Positions 22,603 to 36,489 of a stretch of DNA of 64,000 nt are shown piece by piece (positions within the stretch are counted from its first letter, which is position 1; every line of letters begins with the position of its first letter). The position numbers and the translations under genes were made by a program. Origin of the DNA: Struthio camelus (Eukaryota > Chordata > Aves > Struthioniformes > Struthionidae); assembly GCF_040807025.1 (NCBI RefSeq), contig NC_090943.1, forward strand, positions 120,293,900 to 120,357,899, read 5' to 3'. The notes under the pieces were generated by a model that saw only the letters and a program-made list of their open reading frames with translations, was not told the DNA's origin and searched no databases.

Positions 22603-25600
22603 AATTGCAGATTACTCTTTGTATGGCTAAGTTTAACGAAATTTCTTTTAAACCCTCCTGTTACCAGTTTGTACGATACGGAGTCAAACAAACTAGTTTG
22701 TTTGTCTCCATCCTAATCTGAATTTCAGAGCCGATGTTCTTTACACCCTGTCTCTGTACTCCCCTCCCCCTTCCAGTCTCTCCACAAAAAGACACGTTGG
22801 GTCTCTTTCTCCCCCTGCATCTCCCCTCTTTTTTGTCTTCTCTGGCTGAGCAGAAAAGTAAATGCTGATTACCTTTTCCTGCTCATCCATTTCTCCAAAT
22901 AGCTTCTTATTGAGTGTGGTTGACGTATTAGAAAATTAATGCTCAGAATATTCAAATTATTTGGAAGTATACTGTTTGATACGCTGTCTTGAAGATAACA
23001 ATTGTTGCAGACGTTTTGGATTACGTTTTCTGGGTTTTTATGGATTAAAGTAGGTCTCTGAAATACAGTTTTAGGAGGACTTTCTAAAAAGAGATCAACT
23101 CTTCTGTCAGGGTGTGATCGAGGTCATGTCAGTTTTATATAAAACAATTGGCAGGAATTCTGGCCGCGGGAGTCTCTGGTCAAGCCTCTAATGAACCTTG
23201 CTTGAACACAGAGTGGTTATTAACTAACACTGTACTAGTACTTGTATGCTACCTTCATGGTAGTTCTTAAATGCTGTGGTTACAGCGAACAATCTAGTTG
23301 CCTGAAAAAGGTAAACAGGATAGTTGGCTCACAGAAATTTGTCGTCCTTTAGCAGAATAGACATAGAATCTGTTATTTAGAAAATAAAGATACAAGCATA
23401 CTGCCTTAGTGGATTGAAGTGTGTGTAGGGGAGGAGGGGAGTAACACGTAGGAAAAGATTTATGCCTTCCTTTGGGCTGTTGCTTAGTAACAGAAAATGC
23501 CTCTTAAGCCTGTTTTTTGGAGAGGGGAGGGGTGAAACTTGATTCAGTGACCATCTGTCCTGAGTTGGTTGATTTCCTGTTGAGCTGTCCTTTGTTTCTG
23601 TCAAACAATTGATTGTTACCCTTTACAGATAAGAATACTGTTGGTGACATTACACTGAATCAGCAGGTTGGTTTGTGGTAACCACAAAACAGGCCTATTA
23701 ATTTAGAATATATATGTTTGAGGGTGTTTTGGTGGTTCTTAGGCCACTGCAAGCGGTTTTGCTGTTTTGTGTTTATCTGTGTTGTTGTGGTGATTTTTCC
23801 TTTTGTGGAATGCACATCAGTACAGAAGAAGAGTGCAATAAATTTAATTGAAACATTTTTTTAAAGCGGAAGTAATACTTTTTATTAGTCAGAAATGGTT
23901 GGGGGAGAGCAGCCATGGTTTTGGGCATGCAAGCCTTTTGGTGCGGGGAGCAGAGGTTAATTGAAGTCACTGTTGAAGAATTCCCACTGTTTCTCTGAAA
24001 ACAAAACCCAGATTCTTAATTGCAAATGGAATATTTGCTATTGTTCTTGCTTAATTGTCAGAAAATCATTCTCTGTTTGAGTACCTCCTGTTACTTGTTG
24101 AAGAGTAGCGTGCTGGATAGATATGAAATCTGATTAGATTATTTTTAAGTAGTCTATTTATATTGGAAAAGCCTATATTTTTCCATTAATTTTATGCCTG
24201 CAGGGGACAAGATGCATGCGTATGCAAACATGCATGTTCTCTGTAGCAAGCATTATTTGTTGAGCATTTCCATGCCATTTTCTTCCCTGCCCTGAATTTC
24301 AGCATTCACAGAGGAGGTTCATAGATCCAAGTAGCCACTGAGGAAAAAGTAAGGGATGTATGTTCGGAGAAGATGGGTAATAGCTGTAAAAATACAGTGA
24401 ACTTCCTCAGTGTACTGATATTTACTCTGTTTTCTTCAGTCTGTGGAAGTCTGTCCTGGAGCATTTTAAGTGATGCGATGCCATACAGCAGGAGGAGAAG
24501 GAAAGAGCCTCAGTACAAATATTCTTGGCATCTTACAGGTCTTTGCTTATTTGAGTTTGGCCTACTTATCACTCAGTAGATGAAATGTGGAGGTAATTCC
24601 CAAAAGTCACTTCACAGAGAGGAGGTGTTGAAAAAGTTCCTTTCCTTTTCTCTTCTCTTTTTCCCATGCGTTCTCCAGGTTGCCTTCCACAGGTAGAGGA
24701 GATGCAGTCTGCAGCTTTTCAGTGTGGTCTTTGCTCTTTTTGAAGCTGGTAGCAGGGTGTCTACTGCCCACTGATTTAGTGGATGTTGGCTAAGGTATTC
24801 TTGAAGTTTTTTTTTCTTTTAAAGACACATGAGGTAATTAAAATCTGCAATTTAGCTTAATAGGAAAGGTTAGAATCAAACCACGTGAACGAGCCCATGG
24901 TTAGACATGTTTGACAGCGCTCTGGCTTGTCGACTGAATTAGCTCTGGCATCTCCACTGTTAGTTGCCCTCTTCCATGCCTGGCCCCCAAGTTCTCCCTC
25001 TGTTCTGCTGCTGTTTGTGTGACTTATGCAGTGATCCAGCTGAAGAACAACAACTTCTAGGTTACTTTTTACATGGGTCAGTTACCTGATCCGCTTTGCC
25101 ATGTAGTGACACGCAGAGCTAGGCTGGCACATGGAAGTATACAGCGGGTAAAAGTTATCGAAATTATCGGTCCTGCGTACTTTTCCTTTTTTTTTTTTTT
25201 TTTTTTTTTTAAAAACATTAATGCTAAAAGTATTGAGGTGTTTTTAAACATGCAGTTTCTGTCAGGTAGAGAAATCTTACTCTGGGTTAATCTGCAAACT
25301 TTTTAAACTGGATGCATGTACAGGCATCGTCTCTGTAAAAAAATTGAGCATGCACATGTGCTGCTTTTTGGCCTTCTTTATATTCAAAAGGAATAGGTAC
25401 TGTCTACATGCCTTTCGCATTTTTTCATACCGTCTTGAAATTCCATTGAAATTGAAAAAAAAAAAAAAACAAAACCAAAACTATACAACTAGTTCCAACT
25501 AGGTTGGGAGGGACTGAAAAATCACAGTGAAGAAACAGTTCTGAATTGGGTTGGAACTGATTTTTCCCTCCCTTCCCTCTCCTACAGAACTGAGTTTCTG

Positions 25601-26369
25601 GGAGTAAAAAAAATCGTGTGTGTCACTAACGCTCCCATGGCAGCTCTGACTCGGCCTCCGTTTACAGAGCCGATAGCGGTGCTGTCCCTAATACCAGTTT
25701 GAGAAATCTTTCTCTCCTGTGATGAAAAGGCCTGTTTGTGATTTGCAGGAGAGAGTTTGGAGATTGTAGTTAGCAATGACTTTTCTGCTGTAAGAAGGAA
25801 AAAGCTGCTCTCCTCCCCCTCGCTGCCCCAGCCATCTGCATCAAAGGTGAAAGTGGCAACTTCCCCTTCTCCCGGGAAGCTGCGGCTGTCCTTACCAGCA
25901 ACAGTCTTTCTACAGAGGAAGTAACAACAACAAAAAGTTTAGAGGGAGCCATTGTCTTTGACAAGTGACTTTCTGCTGAAGTTTAACTTTGGAAAGAAAA
26001 ACATAGGTACTCAGCAGAGAAGTGTTGCCAACTACTTGGTCGTCCATCACAGCCCTCTTCTGCGTTGGTGGCTATCCCCCAGGCAGTGCTCAATTTCAGA
26101 AGGGCTCTCTGCTGTGGGCCTAGTGAGTTGTGCTTGATCTCATCTTTGCTTTGCATTGGCATAGCTACTGAGCTGCTCCACTTAGACCGCTTCTGGAAGC
26201 ATGCTTCATTTTCAACTTCTTTAAAGTGCCCTGCAGGAGAGCAATGCCTATGATCAGTTCTGCCCTACAGTCTTCTGGGTCGCCTGATATGCCCCTTGGA
26301 TGATAGCTGTGCATGGTGGAACTGCTTAGAAGTTGGCAGCAGGTTGTGTGGAAGATGATGTTTTCCGAG
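22603..26369. other. Probable intron sequence, no gene recognised
   Basis: AT-rich. It contains a T24 run (25187-25210) followed by AAAAA and an A15 run (25455-25469). A 99-bp open segment at 24440-24538 has an AG before it and a GT after it but no recognisable product. Confidence 0.5.
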
Positions 26370-26480
26370 AGAGCTTGTGACTGCTGCTTTAGTCACTTTT
26401 TCAATTTTAAAACTGGGGAGAGTGATCCATAGAGAAGCTTTATGGGGGTTAGATGAAATTAACTGGTTTATGTTAGCTTT
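26370..26480 (+). mobile_element. Possible MIR-like relic
   Basis: AGTCACTTTTTCAATTTTAA then AACTGGGGAGAGTGATCC and GGGGGTTAGATGAAATTA follow the MIR pattern of a pyrimidine-rich cue, a GTAAAATGGGG-type core and a GGATTAAATGAG-type tail. Strongly diverged. Confidence 0.3.
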
Positions 26481-26899
26481 TGTTTCGTTTATGCTTCATC
26501 ACAGTAGAATCGCTATAGGTATAGGTAGTGCCAGGAGAGAATCTACTTTCCTCCTTGGTGGAGGACTCTTTTCAAGGGACCAGCCAAGTGGTGTCAAGCA
26601 GGCAAATCCCATTCAGGGAGGCAATCGAGCCTGTGCCAAGCCAGGCAGAAACAAATGTATGGGAAAGCAATCTTAAGATATGAAGCAACACATGATAGAT
26701 TAGAAGGAAACTTGGAAAAAAATAGAATTTCTGGTGATTATGCAAACTTATAACTGGTTTTAATCATATGATTTTGAAAATGTTTCGTAAGCTAAGGAAA
26801 GTCATCTAAATAAATATTTTCAGGAAGCTTTTTTAGATACATCAAAACTTGCAATGTCTTCTGAAATCCTCTTCTAAACGAAAATATTTTTTGTGGTTC

Positions 26900-27010
26900 T
26901 TACTTTTCCTCTTTTACAGTCAGAGAATTGAGTCACGAAAAAAGGGGAGGGACTGACTGATCTGAAAATTGAACTTCTGAGTTGTAGGCTACTGTCTCAA
27001 ACCTGAGATG
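26900..27010 (-). mobile_element. Possible MIR-like relic, reverse orientation
   Basis: TCCTCTTTTACAGTCAGAGA then ATTGAGTCACGA resembles the complement of the MIR core (CCATTTTACAGATGAGGAAA then CTGAGGCAC). The rest is too diverged to align by eye. Confidence 0.3.
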
Positions 27011-29669
27011 GTCTCCCCCTGGCATGTGGCTGGATAAAATGTGCTCCTTTATAACCTGCTGGCTCACTTCTGTTACTGATGCGCAGACCATTGTAGTGAC
27101 GGGCCTGATTGCATGTGGGAGGGGGGACTAGCAACTCCTTTCTATATCTACAAAATGTGCAAATGGAAAATGCAAGAGGTGTTCTTCCATACGTAACGAC
27201 TAATTGGATTTAATTTAGATATTCATTTTGTATTTATTCAGAAGTTGCAGTTGTCTGAAGAAGTACTGCTGTTTTGCCATATGATCAGATGAACTGACCT
27301 GTTGAAGTGGGCTTTGAGGGTGTAACTTCATTGTTTATTAATTAAATTTAACGTGATCCTAACATTCATACAAAGTAGTGTAAAGAAGAGAATCTGGACT
27401 GCTGCATGTAAAATAGGTGTTTCCACTGTGTAATAAGTGCTTTTTATTTGTGTGGATGACTGTAAATGACTGCAGAAGACTGGAAATAAATAGAAGGACT
27501 AGCTCATATTTCTATCAATGGGGTATTGAAATGGCAATCTCTTTGAATGAAAAAGAAATATCTTATTAGTTGGGAGAGAACTGAGGAAAATGTAAGGACC
27601 AGTGTCTCTGTTTGAACTACTGTCACTTTCTAGGTTTTTTGATGCAAGGGTTTTTGTCTTCATGTGATGACAAAGTAGGTTTCTACTTTTTTTTTTTTCC
27701 CCCCTCACTAAATAAAAATGTTTCTTCCTTTTCCCTCCCCTCTTTTTCTCACCCTCCAACACTACTGTGCTTTGCCTTCGTATCTAGCAAGTTGACCTGG
27801 CTTTTAGAGAAAACTTAGTTTTGATTAACAGACGGATGTTTTGGATGGCTATAGAGCGCTCGGGTAGGTGTAATTTGTGTGGGATTCCTGAACTCTCAGC
27901 TGAGGAGCGTTACTCAGCCGAGTTTATCAGTAGTTTTCTGAACATGCTTGTTTTTCACTTAAGGGGGAGGAAACTCAGGGCGTACAACTGTATGTATAAA
28001 GTTCAAGAAGCCTTTAGGTATTTTAGAGACTGCTTCTAGCATACTCCACATGGTTGAGTTTTTTGCTCATTTTTCAAAAATCTTTGCCTGTTGCTTTTTT
28101 GAGATTGTTTTCCTAAAGGACTAGATAACAGCAAAGAACTTGGGGATGGTCTTGGGATTAAGGTGGCTAAAGCTAGCGATTGGAAGATCTTTGTTCTAGT
28201 CCATCTTGAGCACAAATTTCCAAACAGACCTGGAGGCAGGGGTGGAATGGATGACTTGGATCTTAGTTCTTCTTTTTCTTTTTCTCTTTTTCTCCTCCGT
28301 GAGTAAAGTGGGAATATGTAGTTAGTTAATTAAGCAGCTAAATTCTTCTTAGTGTTTGTGTTGAATTAACACCCCCAGAAAGGCCCATAAATAAACTGTT
28401 TTTGAGGCTTTAAAAAATGTCCTGGATGGATACGTTGGCTTTTTCCTTGCAGTAGGCTTGTTTCAAGTGAATTATCTGTTAAGTCCCAGGAAAGTGGCTC
28501 TTTTATTGCTCCTCTTTTTGGAATGCAGTATATTAGTGATATCTAGAGGGGCCAAGAACATAAATAATGTTTGTTTCAAGGCTTGTTGGGTGCAAATGGT
28601 AGGGGGCTCACACTGAAGAGAGCTGTTTTGTTTGGTGTGGCTAATCAGGAGTGAGGCTGGAATTGCTCATAGCTGTCATTCAGGTTTTGTTTCAAAGTCC
28701 AAGGACCTACTGGGAAAAACAAAAAGCTAATGAAAGCTGACTGTATTTCAACTCAAACCCTGTGGAATCCAAAATGATGTCCTGACAGTCTCTGTATTCT
28801 TATTCTCCTGCATTCCCTTGGTTACTAAGGTAACAGGTTTTCAGAGGCTTTACATCTTCATTGTCAAGTATTTGCTACACTTATTGTTGCTGTTTGCAGA
28901 TTAGGGCAATTTAAACAATACCTTTTGAAACGAGGACCAAAAAATACAAAAAGAAATATAGTAGAAATAGATGTAATGAATCAATTACCCTCTCTCTCGC
29001 CTTCATTTAAATTTTCAGTGCTACTTTTCAGAGGCTATACACAAAATGTCACACCTACGGTATGGGCTTTAGGCATGGAAAAATGCTTTTTTTTTTCAAA
29101 GGCGTGTTCACTGTAGGACTACTTAAATACAAATGTTAAGAATACCACATGTAAACTATACCTTTTCCAAGCAACAGAATTGTCTTGAAGAAACTTGGGT
29201 TCAGATTTTCATTGGAGTGTTTTTTCTCTGATTATTATACATCTAAGACAGTTACCTGAGTGTGCTAAGCCATGTTACATTTGCATTACTACATCTATGA
29301 ATTGGTACTGTAAAAATAAAGCATCCAGGGACAAATAGGAAAAGACTTTTCCTAAAAAAAAAAAAAAAAAAAAAAATTTAACCGCATGCAGAACTCTTGT
29401 AGTCAAACATGCTCGATTGATGTTCTCTTGTGTCCAAGCAGAAACGTTCTTGTTCACGTTTTCCCTAGAAAACTGGATTGTGGAGGAAGTGGTCAGACTA
29501 GTAAATATATCTCCAAGAGAAGACTTTTTTTTTGATTTGGTTACTATTGGCTTCCAGCAAGTTCGTACATTGCTGCAGCAGTTATCTCCTGTATCTATGT
29601 TAGGACAGCTATGTTTTTAAAAATTGGTACAAATATTAACTCCTGAAACTAGTGAGGACTTTACCTCAA
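27011..29669. other. Probable intron sequence, no gene recognised
   Basis: AT-rich, chance frames only. It contains an A23 run at 29354-29376 with no adjoining recognisable retroposon body. Confidence 0.5.
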
Positions 29670-29815
29670 GCTGATTTGTGGGTTAACTATTAGGTAAGTA
29701 ATTTTAAACAACTCGTGCCTCCGTTTTTCCTTCTGTAAAGCATGGATAATGCTCAGGAGTCTATTTGGAAGGAGAACTGTAGATCTTAACCAGTGCTTAT
29801 AAAGAGCTTTAGGAA
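29670..29815 (+). mobile_element. MIR-like SINE relic
   Basis: GGTAAGTAATTTTAAACAAC then CTCGTGCCTCCGTTTTTCCTT, CTGTAAAGCATGGATAATGC and a final AGTGCTTATAAAGAGCTTTAG reproduce the order of MIR landmarks: TTAAC-type lead, TGCCTCAGTTTCC, TGTAAAATGGGGATAAT, then AAAGCGCTT. Confidence 0.55.
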
Positions 29816-31035
29816 ATTTCAGGGCTAATGTGTGTAAGGTTACATGCTCAGATCATGATGTGCAAAAGAAAAGGTTTGACCCCTCCCCGTTAGCTATTTC
29901 CCACTGTGTCAGTTATGGCACAGTTGTAATTGTATAATTATGTGCTGCTCTTCTCATCGGGCATACAAGCTTTAATTAAAAAAAGAAAAACAGAATTTAT
30001 GCACTCGGTGAGCTAGTACTGCCGTGTTGTTGTCGTGTTTATAATGTAGTTCACACATTTACTGCTTTTGTAAAAATGAAATTTAAATTTTTGTTTCATT
30101 GATGTTTTCCAGTGTCGTTCCTATCTTCCCGTCCTCCACTCCCCTTTCCTCCTAACCATTTTTTTGCTCTTCTCCTGATGCAGCTTAAAAGGTCTTCAAA
30201 AAGCAAAGTTTGTTAGCACCTTGCTGTAGAGCTGCTTATGGCTGATGTTGCTAGAAAGACAGTGTGAACAGTTTGAAGACGACAGGGAAAAAGTTTAAAG
30301 CTGTTGTTAAAGCTCTTGCAAGTTACAAATTATTGCTTCATACATATTAAGCCATTCATCACGTTTCTGATCTTTCTCATTGCTGGTAACGGAGTTTCTT
30401 GTATCTTTTCACTTAACAAACAAACTGCTCATTATGTTTTGATATATGCAGCCAGTGTTCATCTTTAATTCTGCAGCTCACAGTAGCGCTTTTGCATAAA
30501 AGTCCTTGTTTAAACTAAGTTTCTTCAAAACAAAATCTCTTTTCAAAGTGAATTTCTTATTCTGAAGTTGAATCTGGCATGTAGATAATCCTAATAAGCA
30601 ATTTCTGTGTACACGTGATGTTTTTCCTGTGACTGAAAAAAACATTTTTCATTTGCCCATCTCCTGTCTCTTCATGATAAAGCTGTGTCAGATTAATCAC
30701 CTTCATATGTTAGAGTTTGTGTGAGTAGGTTTGGGACGGAGTTTGGGATGGAATTTTTTTGTAGCTTTCCATGCTGCAGCCTCAGTCGTGGCAGCGGCTT
30801 TAATGTTTGCTCTTGCGTACGTTCTGAAACGGATGATGCAACTAAAACAAAGCATGTAACAGATCTTTTACACTTGGTATAAATTAAATGTTGTTTAGTT
30901 GAGAAGACTCCTATTAGTCCAGGGAAGATGCAGGTACTGTTCCCTGTGTCCTTGAAATGAATCTATTGACGTATATTACAAAGCCCTGTATTGGACAAAC
31001 CCATGCACAGGCGCTAGTTGTAGGTGAGATCCCTG

Positions 31036-31060
31036 TAATGTAATCCGTTAGATTACATTA
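31036..31060. repeat. Perfect 10-bp inverted repeat with 5-nt loop
   Basis: TAATGTAATC (31036-31045) and GATTACATTA (31051-31060) around CGTTA. It could form a cruciform or act as a dimeric homeodomain-like site (two TAAT/ATTA cores). Function unknown. Confidence 0.9.
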
Positions 31061-34000
31061 TTTATAAAGGTTGGTTACATACAGACAACATTCTCGTTGC
31101 TAATTTCCTACAGAATATAGTTTATTTGGAAGCATAAGCGATGGAGGCCGGGTCGAGCACCGTTTTATTACAGTTTCACAAATGCTGCTGACAGTGGTGT
31201 CTCCTTAGCTAGGCAAGTAGTTAACCATGTTTGGTACCATCAGTCACTACCCCCGTTATCAGCAAGGGGTAACTTTCTTGACGTAGCCAAGACTTAGCAG
31301 ACTGGTATGCAGATACGCTTAAGCACAGAGCAGATTACCCCAGAAAAAGGGAGGTGACAGATGGGCGGCTGATAGCAGAAGGGTGCAGCAGAATGCAGGC
31401 TGAATTCATCCCCATGATGCAGGACAGAAGGTGCTTGGCAAGCATCTCTCACAAATGATCATTTTAAAGTGTTTGCAGGGAAGCCTTTAATTTGATTAGG
31501 TCATTTCCGTAATAGCTCTACACGTGTGGTTGTTACGTTCCTCTGGACAGAGGTGTGATTTGACATCAAAATGTCTATGAACAAATGATGACTTTCTCCC
31601 TTATAATATTTATAATAATAATTTTTCTGGCAAATACAAAAAGCTGTGTGAGGAAGTGTGGGAAAAACATAGGCTTCTTTGAGATTCCAGAAGGAACGGT
31701 TATCTTCTTTCCATCTCATTTAGAGATATAAATAGTGCATGATAGAAATAAGGTATGCAGCTCATCAAAGAAAATACTATGTGCCAAGGAATTAAAATTA
31801 TTCATTAAACTCTTAACTTTTGTGTTCCTGGATTAAACTCGTTTAAAACCTATCGTCGCACGAGCAGGACCTCTCTTATTTAAATTTCCTGGGGGCTTTA
31901 TGAAGACGGGGAAAATAAAAGGAGATGGGGGTCGTCTTTATACCTTGTCAAGCTTTTGACATCCAAAAATACTAGTATTTAACATGTGGCAGTTGTAAAT
32001 TTACTAGGAGAGCTTGTAAATTCCTTCTTTGGGCCGGGGGGAAGCCACCAAAATGTTAAGGTTATGACTACAAACTTGGATGCAGAGGGGCCCATAACAA
32101 GTTGGGGGGGTGGTTCATTCATATTCGTATCACTGTTTTACAAACTCAGAATTGTCACTGAAAGTGAATGGGGTAGGAGGCTGTAATAACCCCCCAGCAG
32201 GATTCTTCCACTCTGTACTAAGTGCCTTCATTCCCTGCTGGAGAAAGGATGGATGTTCCCCCATGTCCAGTGTGCAGAGTCGCTCAGAAGAGCCTGGAGG
32301 AGACCTTCCCATTAGGGAGTGGGTAGAACGTCTTGGTGCTCTGTGGGTGGGTGCTCTGTCTTTCCAAATGCAACCTCATAGCCTTTAGGTGGACCTCAAG
32401 GGATCCTTGCGTTCTGTGAGGGAAAACCTGTCGTCCTCCATTGCCCCTTGCACTCCCCGGCCTGAAAGTCAGGAATAAGTCTTGCGCAAAAATGGATTTT
32501 CAAACCATTTTCTTTCAATTCTACATTTTTGTTTTGTTTTCTTAAACAAGTTTTTTGTTTTTGACAGTAGATAGCAGAGGAAGTAGATGGAGAACTGCAG
32601 AACTGGAAGCACAGAACGGTAACAGAACTTGAATTAGCAGTTGTTTCTTACTCCGTCTGGAGTGGGTACTTATGGCTCCCCGGCTTAGATCAGCACGTTC
32701 AGTGGAGGCAGATACTTGTTTCTTAGCAAATACAAGTTCACCGAGCAGTGTGTAATAGCTGTCAAAGAAAGAAAATGCCTAATAGCAGAGAGAAACTAGT
32801 CCTCGTTAAATTAGTCATCATAGAGAACCCACAGGTAAGCAAATAAGAGTAGATGAACTGTAAGCATATCCAGTTTAAATCAAACTGACAAAAAATTTTG
32901 GTTTTATTTCTTGGAAAAAAACAGGGAATGGGAAAAAGAAGCAAAAGAAAAGCAAGTTTATGAATGAAATGCAAATGTATAGACAAAGTGATTCGTGAAA
33001 ACAAATAGACAAGCTGAGCAGTTAAAACTCCTTATTCCTCTATCATCCTGGATTGTTTCCTTTTATACTATCCTGTTTTGAGCTCCTTGTTTAAAGAGTA
33101 AGTTATTAAGGGAAAGGTAAACTGGTTACATGGCTGAGGCTAAACTGTGAGTTTAACCAGGCCCCCTTGCAGCATATTGGTATTCTGCTGCTGTCCCGTG
33201 TTTTAGGGTGCTCAGGACAGTTTTACTGCTGTCTTACAGTGCCTGCAGCAGGGCTGCCACTGGGGCATGTAGGGTCTTTTCTTGCAGAGGTGCATTTAGG
33301 CTAAGGATTTTACTTTTTAGTCTCCGTTCTGCCATTTACAGAAATTAAAGTGGTGTTATCTGAAGAGATTTCACTAGCTTTTATGAAAAGCACGCAACTT
33401 TGCATTTTGGAGAAAATGTAATTGCCCAGAGCCGGAACCAACATGTTTACTTACTCTGTTTGTTAATACAGCAATGCTGCCATTGGGCCTTGTTATGCAA
33501 ACACTTGTTAAACACAGAAGGAGAGAACATCTATTTATTATGTGGAAATTATAGTCTGAATAAACAAAGCAGTAACAGAAACCGTACTGAGCTTAGCATA
33601 AATTCACAGCAAATCTTATATGCAGTTAAACGGAAGAGCTTTCCTTTATCTAGAAATTTGTGCCTAGTGTTTAAAGCATGTGTGACCGTGCCATCCTAAC
33701 AAATGCAATATTTAATCTCAGTGAGGGGCAAGGAAAATTGGTATGTTACAAATGTTCTGTATGTGGTCAGCACTTTATAGTACTTTACAGGCACCAAATG
33801 AGCTTCAGTATTACAGTATTATGTATTTCAGTGGCATAACACTAAATTGCAGAATTCCACAAGAAGTATATCCTGTCCTATTTCATAAGAAGAAAATCCT
33901 AAATATAAAATTCCTCACTCTTTGCACTGCCCTGTCCTGCTCCCAGAATACATCTCTCTCGTGTTTAAAAAATGACCAAATACGTTCTCTTTAAGATTCT

Positions 34001-34722
34001 CATTGCCCAGTTTCTGAACAGTAACACAGATTAACAGGCTTTTCAGCGAGTTGCCTTTGGAGGGGAAAAAAAAGAAAAGGTAGTTACTCTGAAAACTTCT
34101 TTTACTTTAAAAAAGAAAAAGAAAAGCATATCTTTCTGAGGTTTTTCTTTACTAACCTTCAGCCTTTGATTTTATTCCACACTAAATCAGGTAGTACCAG
34201 CAAATATTGCAGGAGTGGCTCTTAAAAGACGCCATTCTCGTGTCTGAGATCATCTCATTTATGGTGATCATAATAAATCATATACCAGCATATTTAATAG
34301 AAGCTCTTCAGTGCAGCTAGCTAAAGAGCATGATCTGCCGTTCTTTTTATTTCAGCCTTGTTCGTTTCCTAATTTTCTGAAGACGACTTGAAGGAAGATA
34401 AGGGAAAACAATTTTAAAGAATCACTGGCATCCCAGAAGTCTATAGAGTCACGTAGTGTATTTGCACACAGTTTTCTAATGGAACTTAACCTAAAGCAAA
34501 CGCACTGCACTAAAGTATGATTAGATCCACTAAATCAAATAACAAATGTTACAAAAGCTTAGTTTGGGAAACTTCAAAGTGAATGCAAGTTGTTTTTCTT
34601 AAACAGTTGATATAATTGTGTAGTTATACCAGATAGTTGAAGAAAAATTGTCCTTGTTTCTATAGATATGGGAGAGTTTTAAATATGTGTGGGAATTACT
34701 TGACCAGTCTATATGGAGTACT

Positions 34723-34768
34723 GTTTTTCCACTGAAGTTTTAGACGTTTTTCCACTGAAGTTTTAGAC
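34723..34768. repeat. Exact 23-bp tandem duplication
   Basis: The 23-bp unit GTTTTTCCACTGAAG plus TTTTAGAC occurs at 34723-34745 and 34746-34768 with no mismatch. It is probably a recent local duplication. Confidence 0.97.
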
Positions 34769-36489
34769 TTTGTTTCACATTCCTTCTGTGAACACATCTC
34801 GTGACATCCTTAGGAGTAAAATTTATCCAATCTAAAACTTTCTCTTAAAAATAACTTTCAACAAACTGAAGTATGTTAATTCAATCATAAAAAAACTTAC
34901 CCTTTCACATGATGCATTAAGTATATACTCTCACTATAACATGATGTTTAATGATTAGACTGTAGGAGATTCTACAGAGCTTCATATGTATATATTTTTA
35001 GAAATATATAAGTATAATATATGTGTATATATCTATTTAGAGTTGTAAGTAAGGGTGCCAGCTTTGACAGGGAAATTGAGAACAGAATTTTGCAACTCTG
35101 ATTTTTTGGGTTTTTTTTTTTTTTGTTTAATTGGAAGAGGTTTGCATACTCATATTCTTTAATAAGAGTCATAAGGATTGTTTATTACACATCTCTTTAG
35201 ATCTTTCAACAGTACAATAATACCCTTCAGTGGAGTAGAGCATATTTGCTTCAGTAAGATCCAGACATGGCTGAACACCAGGTAATAACAGTTGCAGTTC
35301 AAATGCCAACTCTTTTGAGTTATTTTTGAGTCTTTTTCTACATAGTTTGGCTGTTAAAAGCAAAAGCCTCTTGGACTACACTCAGGTAGTTGCAAAATAA
35401 CTATCCTTTTCAAAGAAGTCTTTCAGTAGAGGACTCCACATACTGTTGTAAAGACCTTTCTCGCATGGTAACTTTATTCTTAATATAGATTTTTTTATAT
35501 GTAGTTTATGTGCTGTCATGTGGCCCAGAAATAACTTGCTACATTTTCTGCTTGTTTACAAATCTTGTTGTGATTTCTGCAATACACTCTGTTTTGAAAC
35601 AAATTTGTCCAATATTAAATTCTGAGTCGAATTTTAGCTGTTTACAGTCTTACATGTTATATGGTTTTCTGCAGATTTTTAAAAGGTTTTGAAGACTGTG
35701 TTATGGGTAAGAATTATGGTAGAACTATTTAATTGTTGAAATTTCTAGTGTGTTCCTGATTCAAACAATAACCTTTAGCAGATGTATAGTTTTTAAAGAA
35801 ATAGCACTCTATGAAACGTGGATTATAAATCTACATAATCTGAAACTGAACAAAACCATCTAAATTCTAGTAAGATCAGGTTCATGATACTTCAAAAGAG
35901 CTATTCACCTGAGAAAAGGCTGTTAGCCTGAGCAGTTAGGCAGCCTAGCAGTTTATGCCCATCATGACAAAGACTACTAATGAAGAAGCGTAGGCGTTGC
36001 AGGATGAAGGTATCAACTTTGTTTCTGGCATACTGGCAGCTCTTCAAAATGTCTTTTGTTGACAAACAAGAAAACTCTTGCAGTGTAAATAAGTGTTGTG
36101 TCTTGGAGCCCACATGGAACAAAGATGGGATGAAATGTAAGAATATTCTTTTGGGTTTTTGGTATTTCTCTGACGGAAAGATGCTACACAGAGGGGAAAA
36201 AAATGATTAGAGCGCCCTTTGGTGCTCCAGAAGTTTCCCTGCTTTGTAGCTTTTTGAAGCACCCTGTGCTGAACACCATTTGCTATCAGAAACAGTGACT
36301 GAATAAGACTGGGGTTTCTTCTCAAAAGCACTGCATAAACGAGACATTTATAATAAACAGCACAAACCTCTTCTTTTTTCTCATCTTCCTTCCTTCCTAT
36401 AAACTGACTATACTCTCTCTACAGAATTTCCACACACAGCCGTTGTAACAGGACAGGCTGGGGAGCAGCTTTGCTGTTCACCCATGAGC

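Larger units (their letters stand above)
29816..36489. other. Probable intron sequence, no gene recognised
   Basis: AT-rich single-copy-looking DNA. It contains the inverted repeat at 31036-31060, the 23-bp duplication at 34723-34768 and an alternating TA/TG stretch near 34986-35034. No exon or RNA gene was recognised. Confidence 0.5.

Noticed and set aside
24440..24538. 99-bp in-frame segment with TTTTCTTCAG before and CAG|GTCTTT after
   Set aside because: The donor is poor and the peptide (Arg-rich, 33 residues) matches nothing I know. Probably chance.
25485..25520. Reverse CR1-like string CTAGGTTGGGAGGGACTG
   Set aside because: Similarity is limited to under 20 bases in a low-complexity setting.
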